This document shows positions 44,449 to 55,249 of a stretch of DNA of 64,000 bases, piece by piece; position 1 is the stretch's first letter; each line of letters begins with the position of its first letter. The stretch comes from Pseudomonas moorei. Its GTDB lineage: Bacteria > Pseudomonadota > Gammaproteobacteria > Pseudomonadales > Pseudomonadaceae. Location: positions 62,001-126,000 of the forward strand of contig NZ_VZPP01000005.1 in assembly GCF_008801475.1 (NCBI RefSeq), given 5' to 3'. Made by a program: the position numbers and the translations under genes. A model generated the notes under the pieces. It was not told where the DNA came from, did not search any database, and saw only the letters and a list, made by a program, of their open reading frames with translations.

Positions 44449-46259
44449 GCACTTCGGTCCTCGGACGGTTGCAGGCTCACACCCGGTGCGCCTGCGCGCA
44501 GCTTCAGGGTAATCAACGCGCCACCTTCCTTGTGGTTGGCGAACGACAGTTCACCACCGAAGGCGCGCATCAGGGTTTCGCAGATCGCCAGCCCCAGCCC
44601 AAGGCCCTGGGTGCGGGTCTTGGTGGTGTAGAAGGGCTCGCTGGCGCGGCCAAGGGCTTCCATGCAAAAGCCGGGGCCATTGTCGCGAATGTACAGGTTG
44701 ACGCCATCGGCGGTGGATTGGGCACTGAGCCAGAGTTTTCGCGGCGGGCCTTTTTCTGTCAGGGCATCCAGGGCGTTAGCCAGCAGATTGCCAAGCACCT
44801 GACGCAGGCGGGTTTCTCCGGCCTCGACCCACAGGGTGGCGGCAGGCAGGTCGCGGATCAGTTCGACCTCCATGCTGCGCCGACGCTTGGCCAGCAATGC
44901 CAGGGCATCGTCCAGCGCCGGTTGCAGGGCGACGCTTTCCGGGGCGTGCCGATCACGGCGGGCAAAGGCGCGCAGATGGGCGATGATCGAGGCCATGCGC
45001 CCGGTCAGTTCGCTGATCAGCTTGAGGTTGCCCCGCGCATCGTCGGTACGCTGGTGATCGAGCAGCACTTCAGCGTTTTCCGCGTAGCTGCGAATCGCCG
45101 CCAGCGGTTGGTTGAGTTCGTGGCTGATGCTCGCCGACATCGTGCCCAGCGCCGACAGTTTGCCGGCCTGCACCAGATCGTCCTGGGCGCGCACCAGTTC
45201 TTGCTGGGCCTGCTCGCGCTCCAGCACTTCCTGTTTCAATCGACGGTTGAGGCCTTCCAGATCGCTGGTGCGTTCGGCAACCCGGGCTTCCAGTTCGCGT
45301 CGGGCCTTGGCTTCGAAAGCGATTCGTTCAAGGTAATGGCGGCGGCGCTGCATCATCAGGCCGAGCAGCAGCATCAATACCAACAACGTGGCGCCACCGA
45401 TGGCGACCACCGTGCGCACCGGGCGGTCAATCAGGGTGCGCGGTGCGAGGATGCTGACGTCCCAGCCGGTTTCCGCGATCGACTGGGTCTGGGTCAGCCA
45501 GGCGTTGGGATTGAGATTCAAGGGCTGGGGCTCCCGCGTCGGGTAAGGCTGGATCGCGGTGATGGCCTTGCTCTCTTCATCGTTCAGCGGACGGGTCGCG
45601 CGAAAGCGCCATTCCGGCCGCGAGGTGATGATGACCACGCCGTTATGGTCGGTCAGCAGCAGTTGTTCGGGGGTTTTGCCCCACAGGCTTTCGGTGTGGT
45701 CGAGGTCAACCTTCACCACCAGTACGCCGATGATTTTCTCGCCGTCGCGCACCGCCGCGGCGAAGAAGTAGCCGCGTTTGGCGGAAGTGGTGCCCAGCCC
45801 GAAAAAGCGCCCCAGCCGCCCGGCCATGGCCTCGCTGAAGTAGGGGCGGAAGGCAAAGTTACGGCCAACGAAACTGTCGTGCTTGTCCCAATTGGACGCC
45901 GCCAGAGTCTTGCCCGTGGTGTCCATCAGATACATGACTTCGGCGCCGGTCTGGGCGCTGATGTTTTTCAGCAGGCGGTTGGCATTGCCCTGGGTAACGC
46001 CGTCGTCCGGCGCACCGAGTACGGCGCGCAAGGCCGGCAGATCGCCGAGGATCTGCGGCAGTACTTCATAGCGATGCAGGGTGCCCAGCAGGTTGGCGAC
46101 ATAGAGGTCCAGGGTCTGCCGGTTCTGGCTGGCCAGTTCGCTGCGGTAATAGCGCTCGGCCAGATGCTCCAGCGGCCACAACAACGGCGCCAGGCACAAG
46201 GCGAGCAGCGCCAGGCTGCGCCAGCGAGGTCTGCGGGGGAGGGTCGGGGTCATAAGCAT
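44445..46259 (-). CDS. dctB: C4-dicarboxylate sensor kinase DctB
   Basis: This 604-residue kinase has a membrane helix near residues 14-32, a large periplasmic double-PAS sensor region (to ~300), a second helix (VVAIGGATLLVLMLLLGLMM), a coiled coil, and a kinase core with SASISHELNQPLAAIRSYAE. The ATPase boxes are NLLANALDALTEKG, DNGPGF and TQGLGLGLAICETL. It overlaps dctD by 4 bases. No dctA, dctP, dctQ or dctM follows, so the pair is orphaned from its target here. Confidence 0.93.
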   Translation of the reverse strand: MLMTPTLPRRPRWRSLALLALCLAPLLWPLEHLAERYYRSELASQNRQTLDLYVANLLGTLHRYEVLPQILGDLPALRAVLGAPDDGVTQGNANRLLKNISAQTGAEVMYLMDTTGKTLAASNWDKHDSFVGRNFAFRPYFSEAMAGRLGRFFGLGTTSAKRGYFFAAAVRDGEKIIGVLVVKVDLDHTESLWGKTPEQLLLTDHNGVVIITSRPEWRFRATRPLNDEESKAITAIQPYPTREPQPLNLNPNAWLTQTQSIAETGWDVSILAPRTLIDRPVRTVVAIGGATLLVLMLLLGLMMQRRRHYLERIAFEAKARRELEARVAERTSDLEGLNRRLKQEVLEREQAQQELVRAQDDLVQAGKLSALGTMSASISHELNQPLAAIRSYAENAEVLLDHQRTDDARGNLKLISELTGRMASIIAHLRAFARRDRHAPESVALQPALDDALALLAKRRRSMEVELIRDLPAATLWVEAGETRLRQVLGNLLANALDALTEKGPPRKLWLSAQSTADGVNLYIRDNGPGFCMEALGRASEPFYTTKTRTQGLGLGLAICETLMRAFGGELSFANHKEGGALITLKLRAGAPGVSLQPSEDRSA

Positions 46260-46359
46260 CGAGCGCCTGTGGGTACAGGCGCATTATGCCTAGGCTTGCG
46301 GGCGCAGTCTGCGCACCTTGGGGCGGGTGTGCCTGCGCGATGAAGCTTAGGTCCGGGTT

Positions 46360-46905
46360 TCAGGCAAATACCTGGGCGTCCTTGAGGAAGGCCCCGACCT
46401 TATCCTTGGCCGACAGTTGCGGCTCGGCGTCCAGTTGCCAGTCGATGGCCAGGTCCGGGTCATCCCAACGAATGCTGCGCTCGGACGACGGGTTGTAGTA
46501 GTCAGTGGTTTTGTAGAGGAACTCGGCGAACTCGCTCAACACCACGAAGCCATGGGCAAAACCTTCAGGAATCCACAGTTGGCGATTATTGGCGGCGGAC
46601 AGGCGCACCGCGACCCATTTTCCGAAATGCGGCGAGCTGCGGCGGATGTCGACGGCGACGTCGAGCACTTCACCGGCCGTGACACGAACCAGTTTGCCCT
46701 GGGTGTTTTGCAGTTGGTAATGCAAGCCACGAAGCACGCCTTTTTGCGAGCGCGAGTGGTTGTCCTGAACGAATTGTGTGTTCAGGCCAGTCGCTTCTTC
46801 GAAAGCCTTCGCGTTGAAGCTTTCGTAAAAGAAGCCCCGCTCGTCACCAAATACCTTGGGTTCAATGATCAGAACACCGGGCAGGTCGGTGGTGACTACA
46901 TTCAT
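46360..46905 (-). CDS. rfbC: dTDP-4-dehydrorhamnose 3,5-epimerase
   Basis: This 181-residue cupin has GVLRGLHYQLQNTQGKLVRV (active-site His) and IPEGFAHGFVVLSEFAEFLYK. The start is ATG 46905 (MNVVTTDLPG), with GGAG 8 bases upstream. RmlC acts in dTDP-L-rhamnose synthesis. The companion rmlA, rmlB and rmlD genes, which usually sit beside it, are absent from this window. Confidence 0.93.
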   Translation of the reverse strand: MNVVTTDLPGVLIIEPKVFGDERGFFYESFNAKAFEEATGLNTQFVQDNHSRSQKGVLRGLHYQLQNTQGKLVRVTAGEVLDVAVDIRRSSPHFGKWVAVRLSAANNRQLWIPEGFAHGFVVLSEFAEFLYKTTDYYNPSSERSIRWDDPDLAIDWQLDAEPQLSAKDKVGAFLKDAQVFA

Positions 46906-47094
46906 GGTGTTTCTCCAGTGATAGGCATGGGTGGACGACATTCTTGCGTAGAGTCTTGTTCAAGACGAGTGGCGCGTCATTTTTTCTTTATCCGTTTACC
47001 GAGCCTGTCGATCGTCTGGCGGATGACAGGGGGGTTGCGTATCGCCCCGAGCAGTGGCGATATAGGCGCCTAATAAAATTTCAGGGGTTGTTGT

Positions 47095-50007
47095 ATGCCG
47101 CTCGCCACGTTGATTCATCGCGCCAGTTTGCCCAGTCCGCAAGTCTCTGCGGAGCAAGCGCTTGAGCTGTTGCAAGAGCATTACGGGCTGGGCGGAAGGT
47201 TGCAGGCCCTCGGCAGCCAGCAGGATCTGAACTACCGCGTCGACAGCGATCAGGGCCGTTTTGTACTGAAAATCTGTCGGGGCGACTATTCGGCGCTGGA
47301 GCTGCAAGCCCAGCACGCCGGGCTCAAACATCTGGGCGAACACCCGGACGTGCACGTGCCACGGGTGATCCCCGCGAAGAATGGTGCGGACCTGCTGACG
47401 CTGAAAGTCGGTGGCCAGGCGGTACACGTGCGCTTGCTGGACTACATCGAAGGCCAGTCCCTGACCCATCTGGATCATTTCAATCGTACGGTGGTGGCCG
47501 GCTTCGGTCGCTTGTGCGGCGAGATGGACCTGGCGCTGGCGGATTTCGATCATCCGGGGCTGGAGCGCACCCTGCAGTGGGACGCTCGTCATGCTCAGGC
47601 GTTGATCGCGCATTTGTTGCCGGTGATCCAGGACGACGCGCAGCGCACATTGATCGCTGAAGCAGCCGAGCAGGCCGAGTGTCATTTGCAGCCACTGGTG
47701 GACAAGCTGCCGGTGCAGGCCATCCACATGGACATCACCGACGATAACGTGGTGTGGCAGCGCGATGCGCAACGCCACTGGCAATTGCAGGGCGTGATCG
47801 ATTTCGGTGATTTGATCCGCACCTGGCGCATCACTGACCTGTCGGTGACCTGTGCGGCGTTGCTGCATCACGCCGACGGCGACCCGTTCTGCATTTTGCC
47901 GGCGGTGCAGGCCTATCACGCGGTCAATCCGCTGACCCATGAAGAGTTGCTGGCATTGTGGCCGCTGATCGTCGCTCGCGCGGCGGTGCTGGTGCTCAGT
48001 GGTGAGCAGCAGGTCAGCATCGATCCGGGCAACGACTACAGTCGCGACAACCTCACCCACGAGTGGGAAATCTTCCGCGTGGCCACCTCGGTGCCCCTGG
48101 CCTTGATGGAGGCGGCGATCCTGACGTCGGTCGGCCAGAACCTGTCGGAGATTGGCGGCGAAGGCTTTGCACCGCTGCTGCCAAGCCTGGTCGGTCGCGA
48201 GTTTGCCTTGATCGATCTGGGCGTGCTCAGCCCGCATTTCGAAGCCGGAAACTGGGAGCAGGAGGGCATCGATCAGCGGTTGTTGAACGAAGCGGCCGCC
48301 GCCCATGGTCTGGCGGCCAGTCGTTACGGGCAATACCGTTTGTCCCGCACCCGACCGGACAGCGCGATCGAACCGGACACCTGCCCGTTGCATGTCGAGC
48401 TGCGGGTGCCCCACGGCACGGCGGTCGAGTCGCCGTTTGCAGGCGTGATCCATCAGCCGTCGCCTGGCGTGTTGCAACTCGACGGCCCGCAACTGAGCGT
48501 GCGGCTCTGGGGCGTCACGCCGTCGCTGCATACCGGGGCCGCGCTGGTCAAAGGTCAGGTGCTGGGTGCGGTCAGCGGGCCGCTGATCGTGCAACTGACT
48601 CGTGGTGCGTCGTTGACGGCACCGTTGTTCTGCACCCCTTCACGTGCGGCCGCCTGGCAAGCCTTGTGCCCGTCACCGGCAGCCCTGCTGGGCCTGGCCT
48701 GCGATGCTGAAGCCGAACTCGACGCGCACACCTTGCTGGCCCGCCGCGATGCCAGTTTCGCGCGCACGCAAAAACACTATTACGTCGACCCGCCGCGCAT
48801 CGAACGCGGCTGGCGCAACCACCTGATCGACATGCAGGGTCGTTCCTACCTCGACATGCTCAACAACGTCGCGGTACTAGGGCACGGCCATCCGCGCATG
48901 GCCGCGGTCGCCAGTCGCCAGTGGTCGCTGCTCAACACCAACTCGCGGTTCAACTACGCGGCAGTCGCCGAGTTTTCTGAGCGTTTGTTGAAGCTGGCGC
49001 CGGACTCCATGGACCGCGTGTTCCTGGTCAACAGCGGCAGCGAGGCCAATGACCTGGCGATCCGCCTGGCGTGGGCCTACAGCGGCGGTCGCGACATGAT
49101 CAGCGTGCTGGAGGCCTATCACGGCTGGACGGTGGGCGCCGATGCGGTCTCGACCTCGATTGCCGACAACCCGAAAGCCTTGAGCAGTCGTCCGGACTGG
49201 GTGCACCCGGTGACGGCACCGAACACCTATCGCGGCGAGTTCCGTGGCCCGGACAGTGCGCCGGACTATGTGCGCAGCGTCGAACACAACCTGGCGAAAA
49301 TCGCCGAGCAAAAACGCCAACTGGCCGGCTTCATCTGCGAGCCGGTGTACGGCAATGCCGGTGGTATTTCGCTGCCGCCGGGTTACCTGAAGCAGGTCTA
49401 TGCCATGGTGCGTGCCCAGGGCGGCGTGTGCATCGCCGACGAAGTGCAAGTCGGCTACGGGCGCATGGGCCATTTCTTCTGGGGCTTCGAAGAGCAGGGC
49501 GTGGTGCCGGACATCATCACCATGGCCAAAGGCATGGGCAACGGGCAGCCACTGGGCGCGGTGATCACCCGCCGGGAAATCGCCGAAGCACTGGAAGCCG
49601 AGGGGTATTTCTTCTCGTCCGCCGGCGGCAGTCCGGTGAGTTGCCAGGTCGGCATGGCGGTGCTGGATGTGATGGAAGAGGAGAAGCTCTGGGAAAACGC
49701 GCAGGTCGTTGGCGGATATTTCAAGGAGCGCCTGGAAGCGCTGATCGATATTCATCCGTTGGTGGGCGCGGTGCACGGTTCCGGGTTCTACCTGGGCGTG
49801 GAATTGATCCGCAACCGCGAAACCCTGGAGCCTGCGACCGAGGAAACCACCGCGCTGTGCGATCGCTTGCGCGAATTGGGGATCTTCATGCAACCGACGG
49901 GCGATTTCCTGAACGTCCTCAAGATCAAACCGCCAATGGTCACCACGCGCCGCAGCGTGGATTTCTTTGTCGACATGCTCTCGAAGGTGCTCTCGGAAGA
50001 CCTGTAA
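47095..50007 (+). CDS. Kinase - M23-like - class III aminotransferase fusion
   Basis: This 970-residue protein has three parts. Residues ~20-330 form an APH-type small-molecule kinase, with H211-x-D213 and N218 (the Brenner motif) and I235-D236-F237. Residues ~425-540 form an M23 peptidase-like beta domain. Residues ~545-970 form a class III PLP aminotransferase, with DEVQVGYGRMGHFFWGF and PLP Lys812 in MAKGMGNGQPLGAVI. The animal hydroxylysine kinase and phosphohydroxylysine/phosphoethanolamine phospho-lyase are separate proteins. Here kinase and lyase-type domains are fused, suggesting phosphorylation then PLP-dependent removal on an amino-alcohol or amino-acid substrate. It is upstream of aguBA. 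Confidence 0.88.
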   Translation: MPLATLIHRASLPSPQVSAEQALELLQEHYGLGGRLQALGSQQDLNYRVDSDQGRFVLKICRGDYSALELQAQHAGLKHLGEHPDVHVPRVIPAKNGADLLTLKVGGQAVHVRLLDYIEGQSLTHLDHFNRTVVAGFGRLCGEMDLALADFDHPGLERTLQWDARHAQALIAHLLPVIQDDAQRTLIAEAAEQAECHLQPLVDKLPVQAIHMDITDDNVVWQRDAQRHWQLQGVIDFGDLIRTWRITDLSVTCAALLHHADGDPFCILPAVQAYHAVNPLTHEELLALWPLIVARAAVLVLSGEQQVSIDPGNDYSRDNLTHEWEIFRVATSVPLALMEAAILTSVGQNLSEIGGEGFAPLLPSLVGREFALIDLGVLSPHFEAGNWEQEGIDQRLLNEAAAAHGLAASRYGQYRLSRTRPDSAIEPDTCPLHVELRVPHGTAVESPFAGVIHQPSPGVLQLDGPQLSVRLWGVTPSLHTGAALVKGQVLGAVSGPLIVQLTRGASLTAPLFCTPSRAAAWQALCPSPAALLGLACDAEAELDAHTLLARRDASFARTQKHYYVDPPRIERGWRNHLIDMQGRSYLDMLNNVAVLGHGHPRMAAVASRQWSLLNTNSRFNYAAVAEFSERLLKLAPDSMDRVFLVNSGSEANDLAIRLAWAYSGGRDMISVLEAYHGWTVGADAVSTSIADNPKALSSRPDWVHPVTAPNTYRGEFRGPDSAPDYVRSVEHNLAKIAEQKRQLAGFICEPVYGNAGGISLPPGYLKQVYAMVRAQGGVCIADEVQVGYGRMGHFFWGFEEQGVVPDIITMAKGMGNGQPLGAVITRREIAEALEAEGYFFSSAGGSPVSCQVGMAVLDVMEEEKLWENAQVVGGYFKERLEALIDIHPLVGAVHGSGFYLGVELIRNRETLEPATEETTALCDRLRELGIFMQPTGDFLNVLKIKPPMVTTRRSVDFFVDMLSKVLSEDL

Positions 50008-50017
50008 ACACCGCCCT

Positions 50018-50107
50018 GCAGGAGCGAGCCTGTTCGCGATGAGGTCGTGTCAGTCACGGATGTTTTGATTGATAGACCGCTATCGCGAGCAAGCTCGCTC
50101 CCACAGG
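50018..50107. repeat. REPIN
   Basis: CAGGAGCGAGCCTGTTCGCGA (50019) and TCGCGAGCAAGCTCGCTCCC (50083) form an inverted pair between the fusion gene and aguB. Confidence 0.75.
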
Positions 50108-50269
50108 AGTCGTGGCGTTAATTCGATTGTTATCTGGTTTAAGTGCGTATTTTTAGACGTAAGGCATATTTGTCGCTTTTAAAGCCGATTTTTATCGGCT
50201 ATAAAGTCGCCAATGCCAGGGCGTGGATGAACCATGCCCGACCGTCACGCACTTGCCCGGAGATGATTC

Positions 50270-51148
<879 letters not shown>

Positions 51149-51153
51149 TCGAC

Positions 51154-52260
51154 ATGACCACATTGAATAGCACCCCTCGCGCCGACGGCTTTTACATGCC
51201 GGCCGAGTGGGCACCACAAACCCAGACCTGGATGGTATGGCCCGAGCGTCCGGACAACTGGCGCCTGGGCGGCAAACCGGCGCAAGCCGCGCACGTGGCG
51301 GTGGCCAAGGCCATTGCCCGTTTTGAACCGGTCACAGTGGCCGTTTCCGCCGGCCAGTACGAGAACGCCCGTGCCCGCCTGGACGTGCCGAATATCCGCG
51401 TGGTGGAGATGTCCAGCGACGACGCCTGGGTCCGGGATACCGGCCCGACGTTCGTCATCAATAACAATGGCGAAGTCCGTGGCGTGAACTGGGATTTCAA
51501 TGCCTGGGGCGGTTTCGACGGCGGTCTGTATTCGCCGTGGAACCGTGACTCGCAAGTGGGCGGCAAGATCCTCGAGATCGAGCGCAGCCCGCGCTATCGC
51601 ACTGAAGGCTTCGTGCTTGAAGGCGGTTCGATCCACGTCGATGGCGAAGGCACGCTGATCACCACCGAAGAATGCCTGCTCAATCGCAATCGCAATCCGC
51701 ACATGAACCGTGCGGAAATTGAAGCGGTACTCAGCGCACACCTGGCTGTGGATAAAATCATCTGGCTGCCGGACGGTCTGTTCAACGACGAAACCGACGG
51801 CCATGTGGATAACTTCTGCTGCTACGTGCGTCCGGGTGAAGTGCTGCTGGCCTGGACCGATGATCCGCAGGACCCGAACTACCCGCGTTGCCAGGCCGCG
51901 ATGAAAGTGCTGCAAAGTAGCACCGACGCCAAAGGCCGCCCGTTCACGGTGCACAAAATGCCGATTCCGGGACCGCTGTACGCCACGGAAGAAGAATGCG
52001 CCGGTGTCGATCCGGTGGATGGCACACAGGAGCGTAACCCGAGCGTTCGTCTGGCCGGTTCCTACGTAAACTTCCTGATCGTCAACGGCGGCATCATTGC
52101 CCCAAGCTTCGACGACCCGCTGGATGCGCCAGCAAAGGAAATCCTGCAGAACCTGTTCCCGCAACACGAAGTGGTGATGGTGCCTGGCCGTGAACTGTTA
52201 CTGGGCGGCGGTAACATCCACTGCCTTACCCAACAACAGCCAGCGCCGCACAAAGAGTGA
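51154..52260 (+). CDS. aguA: Agmatine deiminase
   Basis: This 368-residue guanidino-modifying enzyme converts agmatine to N-carbamoylputrescine. Signatures are [16 protein letters not shown] (substrate Asp), [11 protein letters not shown] (His) and [13 protein letters not shown] with the catalytic Cys near the C-terminus. It is the second gene of aguBA and is followed by an intrinsic terminator at 52331. Confidence 0.95.
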   Translation: MTTLNSTPRADGFYMPAEWAPQTQTWMVWPERPDNWRLGGKPAQAAHVAVAKAIARFEPVTVAVSAGQYENARARLDVPNIRVVEMSSDDAWVRDTGPTFVINNNGEVRGVNWDFNAWGGFDGGLYSPWNRDSQVGGKILEIERSPRYRTEGFVLEGGSIHVDGEGTLITTEECLLNRNRNPHMNRAEIEAVLSAHLAVDKIIWLPDGLFNDETDGHVDNFCCYVRPGEVLLAWTDDPQDPNYPRCQAAMKVLQSSTDAKGRPFTVHKMPIPGPLYATEEECAGVDPVDGTQERNPSVRLAGSYVNFLIVNGGIIAPSFDDPLDAPAKEILQNLFPQHEVVMVPGRELLLGGGNIHCLTQQQPAPHKE

Positions 52261-52330
52261 GTGCAGTTGTAACAGCTTGAGTTGATTGCGAATTCATTCT
52301 GGCAAACGTTTTCGCGCCCAGCTTCACGGC

Positions 52331-52364
52331 AAGCCCGCAGTCCTTCAGGACTGCGGGCTTTTTT
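52331..52364 (+). terminator. Intrinsic terminator of aguBA
   Basis: AAGCCCGCAGTCC, TTCA, GGACTGCGGGCTTTTTT is a strong GC-rich stem with a T-run, about 70 bases after the aguA stop. Confidence 0.92.
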
Positions 52365-52507
52365 GTATCCGCCTGTCGACTGTTCGCATACCTTGGCATA
52401 GCTCTTGTATCTGTGACGGTGTAATGCAGGGAGGGGGAGAACTTAGTTGTTCTGTCATAAACCTTGGATAAAGTCAGGCCGCTCACAAACCAGGAGAGAG
52501 CGCAGAA

Positions 52508-52720
52508 ATGAACGCCGAAGTGAATGTGGTGAGCGAGCGCACGTTGCATCCCCTGGCGGTAAACGGCGAATCGCTCCAGATCCTGGCGCACTGGTTCAAG
52601 TCCAATGGAACGCGTCAGATCGCAGAAAGTGATCCGCGCCGGATGATGATCGAGCGCTACCCCGCTGGCTTGTTCAGCGAAGCGGAGCTGGATGCGTTGT
52701 GGGATGTGATGGAAGGATAA
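52508..52720 (+). CDS. Small protein, unknown function
   Basis: This 70-residue protein is preceded by GGAGAGAGCGCAGAA and followed by a terminator at 52747-52777, so it looks like a real single-gene unit. MNAEVNVVSERTLHPLAVNG begins it and LFSEAELDALWDVMEG ends it. It is helical, acidic at the C-terminus, and has no membrane segment. I do not recognise a family. Confidence 0.65.
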   Translation: MNAEVNVVSERTLHPLAVNGESLQILAHWFKSNGTRQIAESDPRRMMIERYPAGLFSEAELDALWDVMEG

Positions 52721-52746
52721 GAAGAAAAACAACGGATTGATAAACG

Positions 52747-52777
52747 AAAAACGCTGCCGGGATGGCAGCGTTTTTTT
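52747..52777 (+). terminator. Intrinsic terminator of the 70-residue gene
   Basis: AAAAACGCTGCC, GGGAT, GGCAGCGTTTTTTT is a stem-loop with a T-run, 27 bases after the stop. Confidence 0.92.
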
Positions 52778-52961
52778 ATGGACGAAGTTTTTGTCATCGC
52801 TGCTGACGCTTGGGGGAGCAAGCTTGCCCGCGAAGTTGTCCTTCACATGATTCGACCGATTCAAGAAACAGTCTGAAAGCCATTCCGGCGTTTTTCCGAA
52901 ACAGGTGGGGCGCTAGTCTGCCGGCATTGAAATTCCCCGATTGTTTGCCGGAGCCTTGCCC

Positions 52962-53633
52962 ATGATTCTTCATTACATTTACGACCCGCTTTGCGGCTGG
53001 TGTTACGGCGCCGAACCGCTGGTTCAGGCTGCCCGGAGCGTGCTACCGGTGATCGCCCATGGTGGCGGCATGATGACCGGCGCCAATCGCCAGAGCGTTT
53101 CGCCGCAACTGCGCAACTACGTCATGCCCCATGACCGGCGTATCGCCGAGTACACCGGGCAGCCATTCGGCGAGGCGTACTTTGAAGGTCTGCTGCGAGA
53201 TCACACCGCCGTGTTCGACTCTGCCCCACCGATCGCCGCGGTGCTGGCCGCCGAACAAGTGGCGGGGCGCGGCCTGGAGTTGTTGGCGCGTTTGCAGCGC
53301 GCTCATTATGTGGAAGGACGAAGGATCGCCGACCACGCGGTGTTGTCAGAACTGGCGCAAGACATCGGCCTCGATCCCCAAGCCTTCGAAATGGCATTCG
53401 CTGGGGCGCCCACGGAGCGTCACATCAAGGACAGCCGTGCACTGTTGGCAACCGTGGGAGGGCAGGGCTTTCCAACGTTTGCCCTGGAGCAGGATGGCCG
53501 AATCACCCTCATCGATATCGGCCCATGGCTTGGCAAGCCGCAGGACTTTGCGAACTGGTTGCGTCAGGCGCTTCCCGCACCAGTGTCGTCCGTATCCATG
53601 CAAGCCTGCGGAATCGACGGCTGCGCCATTTGA
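52962..53633 (+). CDS. DsbA-family thioredoxin-fold protein
   Basis: This 223-residue protein starts at ATG 52962 (GGAG 9 bases upstream). YDPLCGWCYGAEPLV carries a C11-G-W-C14 active site. A helical insert and a C-terminal Thr/Pro loop (GGQGFPTFALEQDG) complete the DsbA/FrnE-like fold. It has no signal peptide and should be cytoplasmic, perhaps in the 2-hydroxychromene isomerase/FrnE branch. It ends in a Cys-containing tail (QACGIDGCAI). Confidence 0.82.
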   Translation: MILHYIYDPLCGWCYGAEPLVQAARSVLPVIAHGGGMMTGANRQSVSPQLRNYVMPHDRRIAEYTGQPFGEAYFEGLLRDHTAVFDSAPPIAAVLAAEQVAGRGLELLARLQRAHYVEGRRIADHAVLSELAQDIGLDPQAFEMAFAGAPTERHIKDSRALLATVGGQGFPTFALEQDGRITLIDIGPWLGKPQDFANWLRQALPAPVSSVSMQACGIDGCAI

Positions 53634-53769
53634 TGTTTTCTGCCAGGTAAAGCCATTTTTCAGACAATTTTCGCCTGATGACAGACGATTCATGAAATTG
53701 ACACATCGTTGAGGCCGCAGCTACGATTCAGCCCAACGCCTGTGGCTGACCGCCACGATCCCAAATAAT

Positions 53770-53811
53770 AAAAAGGCCTGCCGCGAGTCATCGTGGGCGG
53801 GCCTTTTTTTT
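53770..53811 (+). terminator. Intrinsic terminator before oprD-family gene
   Basis: AAAAAGGCCTGCC, a short loop, GGGCGGGCCTTTTTTTT. It probably ends the transcript of the DsbA-like gene. Confidence 0.85.
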
Positions 53812-53889
53812 CGGGATGAAAAAAGAGCGCAAAAGTGCCATTTCAGCCGTTCGACACAGCGCGTACCCACTGGTAATAAGGAAAACAAC

Positions 53890-55176
53890 ATGTTGAACAA
53901 GCGAATCAGCCTGATCGCTCTGGGGATTTTGAGCGCTTCACAGGCCATGGCTAACGACCAGGCCGAATCCAAGGGATTTGTTGAAGACAGCAGCCTCAAG
54001 GTGCTGTTGCGCAATGCCTACATGAACCGTGACTACAAAGACGGCAACCCGGATAAATCCGAGTGGGGCCAAGCGGCCATCGGCACGTTCTCGTCCGGCT
54101 TCACCCAAGGCACCGTGGGTGTGGGTGTGGATGCTTTCGGCCTTTACGCACTCAACCTGGAGCGCAGCGAAAGCCGTAGTGGCGCCCAAGGTATCGACTT
54201 TTTCAAAAAGGGTGACAGCGGCCAACCGGCTGACGACCTGTCCAAAGGCGGCGCAGCGGTCAAATTCCGTCTGTCCAGCACCACGCTGACCTACGGCGAC
54301 CAGATGCCGGCCCTGCCGGTGTTGAGCTACGACAACTCGCGCCTGCTGCCAGAAAGCTACACCGGCACATTGATCACCTCCAAGGAGATCAAAGGCCTGG
54401 AACTGAACGCCGGTCGTTTCACCGCCGAATCGCGTAAAAGCGCTGAAGGCCGTGACAGCGGCGGCCTGAAGTCGATCAACGTGTTGGGCGGTAGCTACCA
54501 GTTCACCGAACAATTCAAAGGCGCGCTGTACGCGTCCGACGTCGAAGACGTGCTGAAGAAGCAATACGTGAACGCCAACTACGTGTTCCCGATCGACAAG
54601 GATCAATCCCTGACCCTGGACTTCAACGGCTACCGCACCAAGCTGGACGACGCCTACGTCCGTGAAAACGGTATCACTGGCGACGACAACAAGATCTGGA
54701 GCCTGGCCGCCACCTTCGTCACCGGCCCGCACTCCTTCACCATCGCCCATCAACGCAGCACCGGCGACAGCAACCTGGGCTACGCCTACGGCGGCTATCA
54801 GAAAGACCAGGGTCGCGTCGGCGACGGCGGCAACACCATCTACCTGGCCAACTCCTACTGGTCCGACTTCAACGCTGAAGACGAACGCAGCTGGCAACTG
54901 GGCTACGGCCTGGACTTCAGCGCCTTCGGCGTTCCCGGCCTGAGCTACAACGTCGCCTACGTGCGCGGTGACAACATCACCACCTCCACCAGCACAGACG
55001 GCACCGAGCGCGAAATCTTCAACCAGTTCAAGTACGTCGTCCAAAGCGGCCCGGCCAAAGACCTGAGCGTGAAGCTGCGCAGCTCTGTCCTGCGTGTTTC
55101 GCAGAAGTCGAGCGAGTACAACGTCAGCGGTAACGAAGTGCGTGTGTTCGTGGATTACCCGATCAACATTTTCTGA
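53890..55176 (+). CDS. OprD-family outer-membrane porin
   Basis: This 428-residue protein has a signal peptide (MLNKRISLIALGILSASQAM, cleavage near AMAND) and a beta-barrel rich in alternating aromatic/polar strands. YMNRDYKDGNPDKSEWGQAA, GVGVDAFGLYAL and ELNAGRFTAESRK are OprD-family features, and it ends in Phe (YPINIF), as outer-membrane barrels do. Family members take up amino acids, peptides or aromatic acids. The substrate here is unknown. Confidence 0.92.
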   Translation: MLNKRISLIALGILSASQAMANDQAESKGFVEDSSLKVLLRNAYMNRDYKDGNPDKSEWGQAAIGTFSSGFTQGTVGVGVDAFGLYALNLERSESRSGAQGIDFFKKGDSGQPADDLSKGGAAVKFRLSSTTLTYGDQMPALPVLSYDNSRLLPESYTGTLITSKEIKGLELNAGRFTAESRKSAEGRDSGGLKSINVLGGSYQFTEQFKGALYASDVEDVLKKQYVNANYVFPIDKDQSLTLDFNGYRTKLDDAYVRENGITGDDNKIWSLAATFVTGPHSFTIAHQRSTGDSNLGYAYGGYQKDQGRVGDGGNTIYLANSYWSDFNAEDERSWQLGYGLDFSAFGVPGLSYNVAYVRGDNITTSTSTDGTEREIFNQFKYVVQSGPAKDLSVKLRSSVLRVSQKSSEYNVSGNEVRVFVDYPINIF

Positions 55177-55221
55177 TGATCGATTGCGGTATCGAGGCCT
55201 GATTGGAGGCTGAGCGCAAAG

Positions 55222-55249
55222 AGAAGCCCCGACTGGTTCGGGGCTTTTT
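55222..55249 (+). terminator. Intrinsic terminator of the porin gene
   Basis: GAAGCCCCGA, CTGG, TTCGGGGCTTTTTC follows about 45 bases after the porin stop. Confidence 0.88.
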
